Of a DNA stretch of 64,000 nucleotides, positions 21,180 through 32,601 are shown in pieces. The position numbers were made by a program, and so were the translations under genes. Positions within the stretch are counted from its first letter, which is position 1. Every line of letters begins with the position of its first letter. The notes beneath the pieces are model-generated. The model ran no database searches and was not told the origin of the DNA. It saw only the letters and a program-made list of their open reading frames with translations. The DNA comes from Hanleya hanleyi (taxonomy: Eukaryota > Mollusca > Polyplacophora > Lepidopleurida > Hanleyidae). The DNA is taken from positions 99,281-163,280 of the forward strand of contig JAVTVY010037248.1 of the NCBI GenBank assembly GCA_036873755.1, written 5' to 3'.

Positions 21180-21570
21180 ATAGAAATCCTAACAGTTATT
21201 TGATGACACGACGACTTCACCGATTGTTCCAATGGCTATGATGTGATAAATTGTCATTTAATATCACTAAAACCGAATGTATGTTTATACAACGTGAAGG
21301 AAAAATAGCAAGGACTGGGACACCGGTAATAACCATCGCGGGAAAAAATATCGAAATGGTAAAATCTTCAAAAAAAATTCGGTGTCTATATCATGTATAT
21401 CAACCACCAGCTGAAAAGGACTACGCATATCGACAACATAATTAGTATATTGTCAAGAAACATCGGCGTAAGCAATCATGTCAATGAGTGCCTCAACATG
21501 AAACCCCGTTACATTATCTTTTATTCGATGATTTATCCGTTTTTTTACTGCAACATACTTTAGTGTAATA
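21180..21570 (+). pseudogene. Non-LTR retrotransposon RT relic (C-terminal RT region)
   Basis: Across two frames the translation shows FNITKTECMFI, ITIAGKNIEMVKSSK, then INHQLKRTTHIDNIISILSR and MKPRYIIFYSMIYPFFYCN. This is the usual order in LINE reverse transcriptases just after the palm (KTE.MFI ... LGV.ID..L.W..HI ... LY...I.P.L.YC). Frameshift at the lysine run near 21370 and several stops. Only about 130 residues remain. Confidence 0.65.
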
Positions 21571-21587
21571 CGTACACCTATCTCACC

Positions 21588-22108
21588 TTAAAGGTTGTAC
21601 AAAATGGTCTCAAAATCTGCTATTTTTTGTGCTAAATTGTTGTAGAGGTGATTATATAGACTTGTTTTACATTTTTGTATGTTTTCAAACTGCTCAAGGT
21701 TGGAAATAGCAGCAGTAAAGTGCGACAATTTTATGCCCCTTTCAAAACGGCGAAAGCTGTGACCGCTTGACCTGTGACGTCACAACCTGATTACGATCTC
21801 GCTAAAATGCCTGTTGTGACATCAAAATATCAGCGACATCACGCTAGAACTCCCACAGTTGGGTGAATCTTTCGTAACAACGCCCGACGTCATAGACTGT
21901 GACGTTTAGGGCGCAATCGTAATCAGGTTGTGACGTCATGCACCAGAGATCACGGCTCCAACACGTTTTCCCCCACATGTGTGCTATTCGTGTCCTAAAA
22001 CCCACTTCGACGACATTATTCGAGAAAAAAATACTAATTTGTTGTTTGAAACACTACTGGGTATGTTTTAATGCAAAGTAGTATAGAGTCATTTGGTATA
22101 ACCTTTAA
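21588..22108. mobile_element. TTAA-flanked MITE with AGGTTRTAC ends
   Basis: TTAA (21588-21591) followed by AGGTTGTACAAAATGG; at the other end CATTTGGTATAACCT followed by TTAA (22105-22108). The 15-bp ends are inverted and nearly perfect. Inner arms also pair: GTGACGTCACAACCTGATTA near 21775 against TAATCAGGTTGTGACGTCAT near 21920. Non-coding, 521 bp. The TTAA target resembles piggyBac-type insertion, but the terminal bases differ from the element at 3765. Confidence 0.7.
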
Positions 22109-22344
22109 ACCTTTTATCCTTCGGATACATGTAATTCGCACCATAATAGATATGAAACGGCCCCATTAGCTGCCAAATTAGGTCCTGAATGTTCACCAAC
22201 TAAATAACTTTCAAACCCTGCAATTCGGTCACAAATTTTTCCTTCATCAATATCACTACAGTCTTATTTTATCAGAATAACACAGATCCATGGCTACCAA
22301 ACGAGAGATGCTACTCTGAATTTTACGGTGGCGCGTAGGGGACA

Positions 22345-22470
22345 TTCATGTTTTTACCTTTTAGGTGTTTTTCTTCGACTTTTTCGTGTTTTCCTTCGAC
22401 TTTTCCGTGTTTTCTTTCGACATTTTCGTGTTTTCCTTCGACTTTTCGAGTTCTTGTTCGAATTTCTCTG
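22345..22470. repeat. 21-bp tandem repeat (TTTTCCTTCGACTTTTCCGTG type)
   Basis: Five to six copies of a 21-bp unit (GTGTTTTCCTTCGACTTTTC). Because 21 is a multiple of three, the minus strand reads as a 7-residue repeat (EGKHEKV), which looks like a charged helix but is simply a property of the unit. Confidence 0.75.
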
Positions 22471-22496
22471 TTCTGCTCATGAAAAAAATTGTGAAA

Positions 22497-22595
22497 TACC
22501 TTCCACCGCGGTGGGAAATACTTTCCACCGCGGTGGGAAATACTGATCACCACAGTGAAAAATACTTTCCACCTCGGTGGGAAATACTTTGGTGT
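22497..22595. repeat. 22-bp palindromic repeats CCACCGCGGTGG
   Basis: Four consecutive units of ACTTTCCACCGCGGTGGGAA; each centre is the 12-bp palindrome CCACCGCGGTGG, degraded in the third (CACCACAGTG) and fourth (CCACCTCGGTGG) units. No coding role seen. Confidence 0.75.
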
Positions 22596-22624
22596 GGGGA
22601 GCGACGGACGATATAGGACGATAT

Positions 22625-24825
22625 ACAGCATACGACATGCGACCCTGTGAATTACAGAAAAAGAAACAACAATAAGTCTACTAGTCCATACATCTTACAA
22701 GTAATAACACAGCAAGCATGGATTAAACCTGAAGAACTATTCCAGAAAATAGGTCACATACAGATTAGACTAACAAATTTCCGGTTATACTATAATGGGG
22801 TAACATGGTGTACATGTGTGAAGAGTTTCATAAAGAAGCTAGAGTATTACAAAATAATACGCCTAAACCATACACCAGGCAAATGCACATTGAATGAGTC
22901 AAGCGGGGGGGGGGGGGGGGGGGAGTTGACAGCTACATAATATATTATTCAAAGAATTGGTGAAATTAATAGGTACATATACATGTAGTATTCAATAAAA
23001 ACCAATGAAAATTAATGCTGTTTTTAATGGTAATAATTTGGAAATATGAATGGCAATTCAAATTTCAATTCAATCATAATAATCATTGTGTGACATTTCT
23101 GTTTTCCAAATTAGCAATCCAATTTACACATTTACACATCATTATGTCAGCATGCCATACTATGACAGCAGTATTATCAAAAATAATTTCTGCAATGACC
23201 AGAAACCAATACACCAATTGATCGCAATGATAATAATAGAATGGATTAATTAAATATGGAATGATCATGAATTCATTAAAAATCAGGAATGACAAGATAT
23301 CAATCTCATTATATAGTAATGACTAGATGGCAATCGAATTACAGTCGATATGGCGGTTACTTGAAAAATTCACAATCCCCTGCCATTAAATCTCCAATTA
23401 AGTGTATTCACCACAACTTATCCCTGTACCCAGCCTAGGATGACAACCATAACAGTTCAATGTTGTACAATCCATCCCTTTACAGGACCAAGAGCCTCAT
23501 AGGATCACTGCCCTAAATAAACAAATTATTTCTAGCTCAGTAATGTAAGAGAAATAAATTTATAACATTTAAAATATACCATAAGGAGGGCATGTGCCGG
23601 TATCACTATAGAATACGTTTATACTGATCATGGCAGTCACATGATCAAGCAAGGATCACATGATCTATTGACCTGGAAATCCCCTGAATTGGTGGGAAAA
23701 TATTCCAGTCAGTGATGCAAGATTTATACCAACTCCAATGCAAACAAAAACCGTACTTAATAATCTGATCTCTTACAAGATGATAGATTGGATCGAGATG
23801 AACATTATCGAGATGATAATAGTAGCAAATTAAATATTACGCCTTTTCATATCTGGAATATATATACAAAACGAATCATCTGATACACGAAGTTCTAAAA
23901 AATTGCTTCGCGTGTTCAAGGTGATGTGCCAGACTTTAAATCCATGCCAAGGAAGTGGAACTCTCAGAAGAGACGCTACAAAGGTAATCTGTACCTGCCT
24001 TACACTATAATGTACCATATTACAGCAATAAAGAATGAGAATAAAACATATTTACCCATAAAAATGTCATCAAACGTCGACAAGGAATAGCAGCTCAACA
24101 CGCCGCACTACAACTGAAAGTTTTCATTCAAAGCCCCTCCGACAATAAAAACAAGAGTGCATGACGTCACCGGACTATCGGGATCCACGAAACTGCAGTC
24201 TTGGTGCACAACCAACCAATCGCTAAACCCAGCCCGACAATACATTTAGTAGGAAGTATCAGTAATAGGATAGTTAGTTAAGGTAGTTACACCCCTATGC
24301 TAGGAAGAAAATAGATATAAATTACCAGGGGGGGGGGGGAGATCTTAAGGCCTTTGCGATGGCATCCATATTTGACAGTGGCCAAAATGTGGTAAATGTG
24401 AACTGAGGGAGAATGCCAGTTATTGGAGTAAATGAGTGACCATGGTGAACCTGTAAGTTCTCCAAGTATCACAGCTTATGATATCACTGAAAGAAGAACT
24501 TGTACACTAAATTTGAAATAAAAAACTCACCTGTTGCTTTGATGACTTTTTGCCATGACCACAACTTTTTAAGACTATGAAATATACTGAACTACACAAA
24601 AGTATCTTCCTCCAATCAACAACTTTGACATGGGCAAATAAAATGAGGCTGTCAAGTGTTGTGCTATTTAAAGAAGAATTTACTAGATTTCTGAATATAT
24701 CCAAATTACAGCAGGGAAGGCAGCCATTTGTGAAAGTTGCCGGACTACTTTGAAGCAGGCATAAAAAGTATGGTGGTCCACAAAACCCATAGTGTTTTAG
24801 TATTGTTAAGGAATGAGAACACAAA
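22625..24825. other. Intron 2, low-complexity and unassigned sequence
   Basis: Mostly unassigned AT-rich DNA of intron 2. It includes two poly-G runs (19 G at 22905-22923, 10 G at 24329-24338). Small ORFs on both strands (for example minus 23830-24018, minus 24507-24824) show no domain I recognise. Confidence 0.4.
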
Positions 24826-24831
24826 TCTTCA

Positions 24832-24912
24832 GGAATGCTTCATACCTCACATGATCCAATTGGACCAAGAATGGCCCGCCTCAAGCCCAAAACGTACAAT
24901 CCAAGACACCTC
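24832..24912 (-). repeat. Solo satellite monomer of the CGCATGCG family
   Basis: Read on the minus strand: GTACGTTTTGGGCTTGAGGC, GGGCCATTCTTGGTCCAATT, GGATCATGTGAGGTATGAAG. This follows the same order as monomers at 18215-18690 and 33190-33790 (ACGTTTTGGGGTC..., GTGGGCC...GGTCCGATTGG, GTGTGAGGT...GAAGCA). It is isolated and lacks the CGCATGCG core. Confidence 0.6.
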
Positions 24913-25138
24913 CACTACTCTCTAAATGTGACGTCATCCATTGCATCAACCATCCTCATTTTATCCTCCCTATACCTGTAACATTATCCCTTATTTCCCC
25001 CTCAGTTCCCTATACCTTTAACATTACGGCCATTTCTTACCCACTATAACTATAACAATATCCCTTATTCTCCATCATTTTCCCTATACCTACAACATGG
25101 CCCTGTACAGTTTATACTAATAGATTGCCCTTTCCCTA

Positions 25139-25420
25139 CTACTCATCTGTCTCGGAAGTAGAAGTCTGCCGTCTGATGGTAAGACCTTGAATAGCCTCAG
25201 GCTCAGATGACTCCACCGATTCCACATCATTTTCTTCAGTTGGCATGGCATGACCTGTAATACCACTACCAACTGGCCTTCCACTGGCACTACCAAATTT
25301 TCTCCTGTATCTTCTATGTTTGCGTTCCATAATATCACGAAAAACTATTGACTGATTCACAATTTCCTCCAACAGTACCACACGTGTAACATCATGCACC
25401 AACAGCCCACCATACACGTG
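25139..25420 (-). CDS. Possible terminal exon, unidentified
   Basis: Minus-strand open stretch with protein-like composition: a hydrophobic/charged start (VTRVVLLEEIVNQSIVFRD), a basic patch (ERKHRRYRRK), then an acidic serine-rich tail ending TSTSETDE and a stop at 25139. A TGA lies four codons before the first plausible residue, so if real it should begin at a splice acceptor near 25420, but no strong acceptor is visible. Gene family not recognised. It would be nested antisense in intron 2 of the secreted-protein gene, downstream of the candidate first exon at 25743-25818. Confidence 0.3.
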   Translation of the reverse strand, partial: HVYGGLLVHDVTRVVLLEEIVNQSIVFRDIMERKHRRYRRKFGSASGRPVGSGITGHAMPTEENDVESVESSEPEAIQGLTIRRQTSTSETDE

Positions 25421-25742
25421 GTTTCATCCCAAAAATTGAATAAAACTAGCCAACTATTTTTGACATATATAACATGATAGAGATTAGTTCGTAATATAAA
25501 ATGAATTATCCGGTTGCTAAATGTTATAATTTACTTGTAAGTTTAAATCTCGCAGCATTTTGTACACCGTTTTGAAATGTACATACCTTACGTAACACCA
25601 CCACCAAACCCCAAATCAGTCCAAGGAAAAAGCACAGAATCTAATTTTATTCCTGTCCGATCGTTGATCAGAAGACATATAAACGTGCACAATTACATGT
25701 AATACTACTCCTCTTCTACTACTAAATCGTCATTTTATTTAC

Positions 25743-25818
25743 CTGTAAATCTGAATTTTTCTTCAACTGTCATACAGGAACAATAGACCCGCCGGCGAAT
25801 TACTACATTGGAATCCAT
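25743..25818 (-). CDS. Candidate first coding exon with ETS-like promoter motifs
   Basis: On the minus strand CTTCCGGCGCA runs into ATG at 25818 and a 25-codon open stretch beginning MDSNVVIRRRVYCSCMTVEE, ending at CAG followed by GTAAAT (donor at 25742). Upstream (to about 26040) the strand has two GGAAGT/CTTCCG ETS-type motifs and CpGs, like a housekeeping promoter. It ends in phase 1. I could not connect it convincingly to the ORF at 25139-25420, and the family is unknown. Confidence 0.3.
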
Positions 25819-26689
25819 TGCGCCGGAAGTAAGAAGTTCAGCACCTATGTTCCAAATTTATTTCATTAGACTTTTTCTTCTAACGTCAAAATATCTCGTT
25901 TTATGCATTATAAAATATTTCACTATTTAGCACAGGCTTATTTCCTTTTTAATATTACATCCAATGATGTGTTCTTCTTCCCGAGCGCTGCGGAGGAATG
26001 TTTAGCACTTCCGGTTACGTTGGTGACGGAAAACTCGCGCTGATGTCCTGGTAAATATGATAAATCTTGCAACATTACCTTTAATAGAAACCTTTTAGAC
26101 GGACTAATCATTGTTGCAGGGACCTCAGCTTGGCATCATCCAAAAATGTAGCATTTCTCATCTTTCTACGCTTAGAAATATCCACATTTGTGCTAGGTTT
26201 ACAAGATCACCGTTTCCAATCCAAAATGGCGAACTCAAATGCACGTGGGTCATACATGTTAGCTGTATTCACCTTCATATGATGTAGGAAAATCGGTTTT
26301 TATTCGCGCATGTCAAACCTAATATGTTCATGTTCATTTACATCACTCTTTCAACGTCCGTTAATCGAAAGCGATATATTTCATATTTTGGCAAATTCTT
26401 TTGCGTCATGTTTTCATAATTACACCACAAATATTTTTCTCCAAAATTTCAAACTTTAATTACTTGGGATTTCATGACCAATAATTACATTGACATTCAA
26501 ATTTTGAATATTATATACCCCCTTTATCTCTTTCGCAATACTGTTGTTGTTGTTACCACTGATATGTGGATGCCATGGCAAAGGCCTTAATGTCACACCC
26601 GGGAACCATGTACGACTGCAGCCTTCACGCTGAGCAATCAACTTCGCACACGTGCTGTTCAGAGGGGTGCAGATTTGCTCGCCTCACAC

Positions 26690-27200
26690 ACATGCCATAA
26701 GATGTCACTTGGGCATGGCTTGTTTTTCCACGGGAATCCGATTCCCGTCAGCCCTCTCTCAAAATAATTTGCGGGAATCCAACAGATTCCCGTAGAATAT
26801 TAACAATACTTATAGAAATGATAGCATTGAATTACTGTGGATTTCCATAGAGCTGTATTGCGAGAATCTATTTGGATTCCGACGAAAAACAAGGCCTGTT
26901 GGGATTGTGTTTCGTACACTTCCGCCTACAGGTGGTGCCACCTGGTGGCAAAATCTACATTTGGTTTCCGGGCAATAACTTGGGGACCCCTCTTCAGATC
27001 CTTCAAAGTTCAAATGCCGATACCATGCCATTAGATGTCGTTTCGGGATTGCCTTTTACCTTCTTGCACCTACAGGTGGTGACACCTGGTGGCAAAGTCT
27101 AAATTTGGTTTCCAGGCAATAGGTTGAGGATGCCTTCAGATTCTGGTCAAATTTAGTTTGCAGATAAGATGCCACGAGATGTCGCTTGGGGTTGCATTTC
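26690..27200. repeat. Diverged ~130-bp direct repeat
   Basis: CCTACAGGTGGTGCCACCTG (26926) and CCTACAGGTGGTGACACCTG (27068) begin two units that both continue GTGGCAAA.TCTA.ATTTGG, TTTCC.GGCAATA and end near AGATGTCG. A third partial end (AAGATGTCACTTGGGCATGG) precedes at 26698. The GGTGGTGCCACCTGGTGGC core is itself near-palindromic. Confidence 0.6.
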
Positions 27201-27906
27201 GATTACATAATTTTCGTGCTACACCGCGAGGAAACTATATACTGCAGCAATCAACATTCAGTCAGCCATTCTGAGTTGATCTCAAAACCAGGGGAGGCGG
27301 AAAGACCCTTCTGCTTCTTACGCCTGTGAAGTAGCAGTTGCCACCCTCATGTATATCCCCTGAGACCGACAACGCTTATAAATATTGCTGCCATTTTGGC
27401 GGGGGTGGGGCGGGGGGGGCCTGGCTGCTTGTCGCTGTTGAAATTGTCAGTTATATATAAAAACTTTTTTTTTTCATCAAGCATTATGCAATTTCTTTCA
27501 CGTCACAGAAATATCACAAGCGGTCAATTGCTTTTTACGTGTATGTTTCAACTTTTTTAATTTCAATACTTTTTTAATTAATGTACACTTGTCAAGTAAA
27601 TATAATACCGAAATTGGTGAAATAAATAGCTGAAACTGATTTGCTACTTCTAAAGATGTGCGGTAGAAATATCCCAATCAGTAGAGGATCAAAGGGCTCC
27701 AGTGGTCGGAACCTCATTTCTTTAACAATAATATGCTATAAGCTCTCTGGAGATGGGACATTTGCATGAAAACTTAAACAATTTTGAATCTCCCATTTTT
27801 GAAAGTGGTGGACCCGTCTCTTTCCATGACACAATATGCGGCATTTACATAAATAATCACTGCAATTTTGTATTAATCTTATGGTTTGTTTTCCTTGTAC
27901 ATTAAG

Positions 27907-28593
27907 TTGCGCTCCTCCTGTAAGGACGTGTTGAGGAAGGATCCCAACGCAGCCAGTGGTACCTACTGGATAAGGACCACCGCTGGAACCTTGAAAGTCT
28001 ACTGCGAAATGGAAGCAAATGGTGGGGGTTATACCTTCCTCCCTAAAGACGCCATAACTACTGGAACCAAACTGGATCTGTCCAACATCTACACTGACCG
28101 TTCCAACGTGCTCATGAGGTTTCATGCAGCTGATTATAAACAACCCTTCTCCGTGCTCGAGCAACTCTCTGCATACAAAGTTATCCCCATCGGTGTCCAA
28201 TTGAACTCGTACGCAAGATACGCCAGGCCACAGAATACCGCTATGGGACCATACCTGTATCTTGGTTTCCTCCCAAACAACGTCGCAAACCAGAACACCA
28301 TTCAAGGGCTCAACTCCGAGGGAGTAGATGTCACCTTCCGCAACTGTGACAAGAATCCTAACAGCTATTTCGTTCTCTTCCCTAATCCAAGAAACGTGTC
28401 GCCAAGTCCATATAGCGCTCCAGGACACACCATGCATTCAAGGGTATTTCAGTCTTCTCTTCACGTCCCAAGCTACCCTAAAATGTCCGCAAATTATTTC
28501 TTCTTCGCCGAAATGCATTTTGGTGGTTGTGGTGAATACATGAGCACTAATAAGTGGAGTGGGGTCAATGATGTCGCCATAGGCATGAGATGA
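27907..28593 (+). CDS. Exon 3: mature domain of a secreted cysteine-containing protein
   Basis: Follows a pyrimidine-rich acceptor (TTTGTTTTCCTTGTACATTAAG, AG at 27905-27906) in phase 0 and codes for 228 residues to a TGA at 28591-28593. The start (CKDVLRKDPNAASGTYW ... VYCEME) matches the short motif found at the beginning of fibrinogen-type and related extracellular domains (C...NP...SG.Y ... VYC.M). The rest (LDLSNIYTDRSNVLMRFHA, VLEQLSAYKVIPIGVQLN, YLYLGFLPNNV, VTFRNCDKNPNSYF) is not a fibrinogen C-terminal domain, and I do not know a name for it. With exons 1-2 the protein would be 251 residues: secreted, with disulphides likely. Codon use and composition are clearly protein-like, unlike the surrounding repeats. 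Confidence 0.7.
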   Translation: MRSSCKDVLRKDPNAASGTYWIRTTAGTLKVYCEMEANGGGYTFLPKDAITTGTKLDLSNIYTDRSNVLMRFHAADYKQPFSVLEQLSAYKVIPIGVQLNSYARYARPQNTAMGPYLYLGFLPNNVANQNTIQGLNSEGVDVTFRNCDKNPNSYFVLFPNPRNVSPSPYSAPGHTMHSRVFQSSLHVPSYPKMSANYFFFAEMHFGGCGEYMSTNKWSGVNDVAIGMR

Positions 28594-28915
28594 GTAAAGA
28601 GTCCAACGAACATACCAAACTATCCAGTCCTATTCGACATTTCGATACAAAGAGGGAATAAACTCTGGAATATCTTTAGACATGATAGAATGTGTATCGC
28701 TTGATTCATTCACAACTAAATTTAACTAATAACTTTTAGTAATGTATACAAACAATAAGAACTGATACAGATTAGGTAACTGCAATTGTTAATGTCCCTA
28801 AACTTTTCAAACAGTGATGTATATCTTAACAGGATATGATGTGACTTCGATACCCAGTATTTCACTCTATGGTTGAAATAGTTTACCCCTAAAAAATAAA
28901 GCTATTATCATCATT
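28594..28915 (+). terminator. 3' UTR and polyadenylation signal of the secreted-protein gene
   Basis: AATAAA at 28895-28900 (within CCCCTAAAAAATAAAGC) lies 302 nt after the stop. Cleavage would fall near 28915. This closes a gene of about 16 kb that began at the TATA box at 12923. Confidence 0.55.
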
Positions 28916-29436
28916 ACTAATGTGGTGGTGTTATGTATATCCGGTGTGCAATTGCAAAATGACAGACTAAGTGAAGTGAATCCAGAGATCGAATGACGGG
29001 TATGGTGGGGAGGCGGAAATCCACAGCGAATCTAAAGCGTTTCTAAAGGGAACATGTTTCTGTAAAAGATGAGAACTTCTGGGAAATACTGTACATTTCT
29101 CATACAAAAATAATAAGATGGAAAACTTGCATGCTTAGCATACTCAGGTACGGTACATAAAGATTTTTCATATCAAGAATTTCATGCGGTATTGTCGAAC
29201 CATTTTCGCAAGCCATCAACTCTGGGATAGTGCTTGAATCACACATCATCCGAACGCATAGCACGAGCATACGTGGACACTTCTGTTCGTAGCCATGCGG
29301 TAACGGGTGATATCTGAGTATATTAGGGCGTTTTCCAAATGGTCACATCCGATTGGTCCCGTGAGATCCGACATCGGCGCAATCACATTCACAGAACGAA
29401 GACACACCTCCAGAAAGCAAAGGATTGAAATGATAA
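28916..29436. other. Intergenic; no recognised feature
   Basis: Spacer between the polyadenylation site and the inverted-repeat element. No coding or repeat signal identified. Confidence 0.35.
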
Positions 29437-29441
29437 CTTAG

Positions 29442-31498
29442 GCACCGTTTCCAATTATCGTTCGCGAATGAATCGTTTATTTCGTCAAATTTTCTCGAAG
29501 TCGCGATTTTCCAAGGCGCGAGGGAATGGTTTTTTTTCTTCAAAATAAACGATTCATTCACGATCGCTGTTCGAATCGTTTTTCTTTTCTGTTGGCAATC
29601 GTTTTTCAATCGAGAAAATTCTCGCGAATAAAAAGCGATATCGCGATTCAATCGCTTTTTAATCGAGAAAATATAAACGATTGAAAAAAACGATTGAGGA
29701 TTATAGCCGAAAGTAGTACGCCATTGGTTCAGCCTGACTGACCCGCATACACGTTCGAGTTTCTAACACTTCAGTCAGACTATATAAAGTTCGATCATTT
29801 TTTCTTCTTCCTTTTCCATTCTTTGCCTAGTGTAAAACTATAGCGTGTTTCTGTACAGTTGGCGGTTATATAGATACGATGGGGATATTGAAAGAAATTG
29901 AAAAAAATATCTATACATATACATAGGAATAATGGTTATGCATATAATTATAACTTCATATTTACATATACTTTGTACGGGAAACAGGCCCGGATATGGT
30001 CAGATTGGGTCATTTGCACTTGCAATTTCGTCTATTCTTTTGAATATTTCTGTGTTTTAAAGCTGGTATTATTCCAGATTTCTTGTGTAGTATTTTTCGT
30101 GAACGTTTTTGGCATCTGTGCGGGCTGAAATTTTGAGTTGATTCGTCAGATTTTCGCTGTACGCGTGGTTTTTTGTCCTACGATCACCATTTTCCTTGTG
30201 TAGATAGATGGCGCTGTATTGAATATAACATTGTCATACGGGGCCTTTGAGTCTTCGAAAGCACTTAATTATTAATATATAGCGCGGGCTATTTGTAAAA
30301 AATTTCACAACTGGTTAATCCAGTAAGAGATGAAATTATATAATATTCAGTTGGTTTTTGGCTTGAGCTTCCCTTTGGAATCATTCATAGTTCATTTATC
30401 AAAATATAAAATTAAAATAAAAAGTATTGTACATATGCGAATCCAACCGTTATATGCGATTCAATCACCATTGTGATATGTATTTGATATAAATATGAAA
30501 TCACTGCCGCGAATATTCTTATAATAAATAAAATTAACTTGATGGTGATTTTTTGAACTTATTCACATCTCAATAGTTTAAAAACTGTACCAAAACATGA
30601 ATGGATACCCTTTCCTAATGTATGTTTTACTATAACAAAATATACATATTTAATTACACTATTTTTCACCTTAATTAACCTAGAAATTCTCGGCTGGAGG
30701 GCTAAGCTGTTCTGGGTTATCGCCATGCGCCCATTCACACCTCTATCAAGCCTGTGCCGTAATCATTCTGATAATGCAATCAACGACGAACTCAAATCCA
30801 CTTATGACCTGTACCCGGTATTTACAAAACAAGATATTGTGACTATCATCCTGTATTGTTTATACCAAGATGCATGAATACATGAGGAAATTATCGAAAG
30901 TATGAAGGGAATGACTGAACATTAATACATTGTCGACTCACACGATTATTGTATAAACATGTAATTTTGTCATTTACGCTTCGCCAGAGTAAATCTGAGC
31001 GCGAACGTCACAGGAAGCATGGTACAGGTATATGTATAGATATTTCGCCCTACTTCGGCTTGTAGGAGACTATAGATCGTGAATCATATATATTATTCGG
31101 TTATCTTGCGCATTTATACAGTATAGTATAGTAATATAGGTTTTTCCATCGACAAATCCGCAATCAACATTACATGTAGTTCCCAGTTCGCGGATAGAGC
31201 GGCGTACGACGGCAACACGGCCTATGTGTCAAATATCACTCCGCCTCACGATTCTCTCGCGCCTTGAAAAAAACGATTCTCTCGCGATTGAAGATTCGCG
31301 ATCAAGAACGGATCGCGCATGGGTAAACGATTCAAAAACGATATCGCGAGAGAATGGTTTTTTCCAGAAAAGGTTCAATCGTTTTTTCTCATTTTTTTTC
31401 TCGATATCCTCGCGACTGATTCGCGACTGATCGTTTTTCAATCGAGAAAATTGAAGAAAAATCGCGACTGAAGAAAAAACGATTAATGGAAACGATCC
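29442..31498. mobile_element. 2.06 kb element with long TCGCGA/AATCG-rich terminal inverted repeats
   Basis: Left end GCACCGTTTCCAATTATCG and right end CGATTAATGGAAACGATCC are inverted repeats; both are flanked by CTTAG (29437-29441 and 31499-31503), a likely 5-bp target duplication. Each arm (about 29442-29690 and 31235-31498) is crowded with AATCGTTTTT, TCGCGA and CGATTCA motifs, so the arms themselves are internally repetitive. The 1.5 kb core is AT-rich, with no ORF resembling a transposase. Probably a non-autonomous DNA transposon, superfamily unassigned. Confidence 0.65.
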
Positions 31499-31884
31499 CT
31501 TAGGGGGCCTCGAAGTACCCTTGTCACAAAATAGAAACATATCTTTTTCCTGTAAACTACCGCCGATTTTATTTGTCTCAAATATGTTAGGCCGTTTGTA
31601 AAATGAATTTTCTTAAGAAAAACAAAGAAGCATGCACAATTAGAGTGAGAAATAAAATAGCTAATTCATACAACTTCGGTTTGATCTCGCGTAGAATCCC
31701 CCAGTCTTGCGCCTCGTACACTCAAGTGAAACTCACACGTCTGATGTCTGAGATTCCCTGGTCAGAATATTTATATACAGATAAATTCATTAGTTCGTTT
31801 AAATGGAGCGGACATGTGACTTGATGCTTGGGGAAGATGACATCGAGCGAAATACACGGAGAATGAAGTCAATGAGCTAAGGGT

Positions 31885-32560
31885 GGTTAAGTGATAAAAT
31901 GGAAAATTCCATTGGCTCGGTAAGATGGAATCAAGTTCGTGGGATGGGAGGAGATTCGCCCAGCCCCGTATGTATAGTCATTACCCCTTGGGTTAAAGAG
32001 CTGAAGCTTTCCATATATATATTTGAGTCAAGCTCTACAGATCGACAATGTAAAATATTCAAGGTGACCATAGTTTGTCTCAAAAACTAGTTAATATGGT
32101 TGAGAATAATACGTTTTTGGCAAATTAAATTACTTGCATGCCATTTTAAGCAAGAAAACTGCGGTAAAAAAATGGATACGGACACATCTCGGTTGCCATT
32201 TTGAATTATTCCATTCTCAGCTGTCTAGTTCTCTCCATTCCGGTGCTGCGATGGAATTGTTTCTTTTTGGACTGGGGGGAGGATAATGCCTCCCCGGCCA
32301 ACATGGGGTTAAAATGTCGCGCGATGATCTTTCACAGACAGCTCGGACATTGCTGTCTTAATGCCTTATTTAACCCTAAATGCCCCCCCACCAAACTTTC
32401 TGCGCTATCTCCAGAACGACAAAAATGGAGTGCTGAAACTCCTTGACTTGATAGTTTATCATATTGGGGTCATTTTGAGCCCATTTGCATAACCCCCCGA
32501 GTAGAGGATCATGCATAAATTCAAGATGGCGGCCAAGTAGGATATCTTGGGAAAACACTA
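31885..32560. mobile_element. Fragments of the piggyBac-type MITE family (compare 3765-4344)
   Basis: 31950-32060 resembles the left interior of the 3765 element (CCTTGGGTTAAAGAGCTGAA, GTCAAGCTCTACAG). 32368-32545 matches its right end in reverse: TTAACCCTAAATGCCCCCCC, GAGATAGC.CAGAAAGTTTGG in complement, GGGTCATTTTGAGCCCATTT, and CAAGATGGCGGCC. The two pieces have a GGGGTTAA-type end between them (near 32305). Probably two nested or rearranged copies. Confidence 0.6.
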
Positions 32561-32601
32561 TCTTAGTATAGCACGGATTCTAGCGTTGAAAATTGGTCGA
32601 G

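Noticed and set aside
22323..22631. Lys/Glu-rich 102-residue minus-strand ORF resembling a coiled coil
   Set aside because: Heptad pattern is produced by the 21-bp tandem repeat; no other coding evidence.
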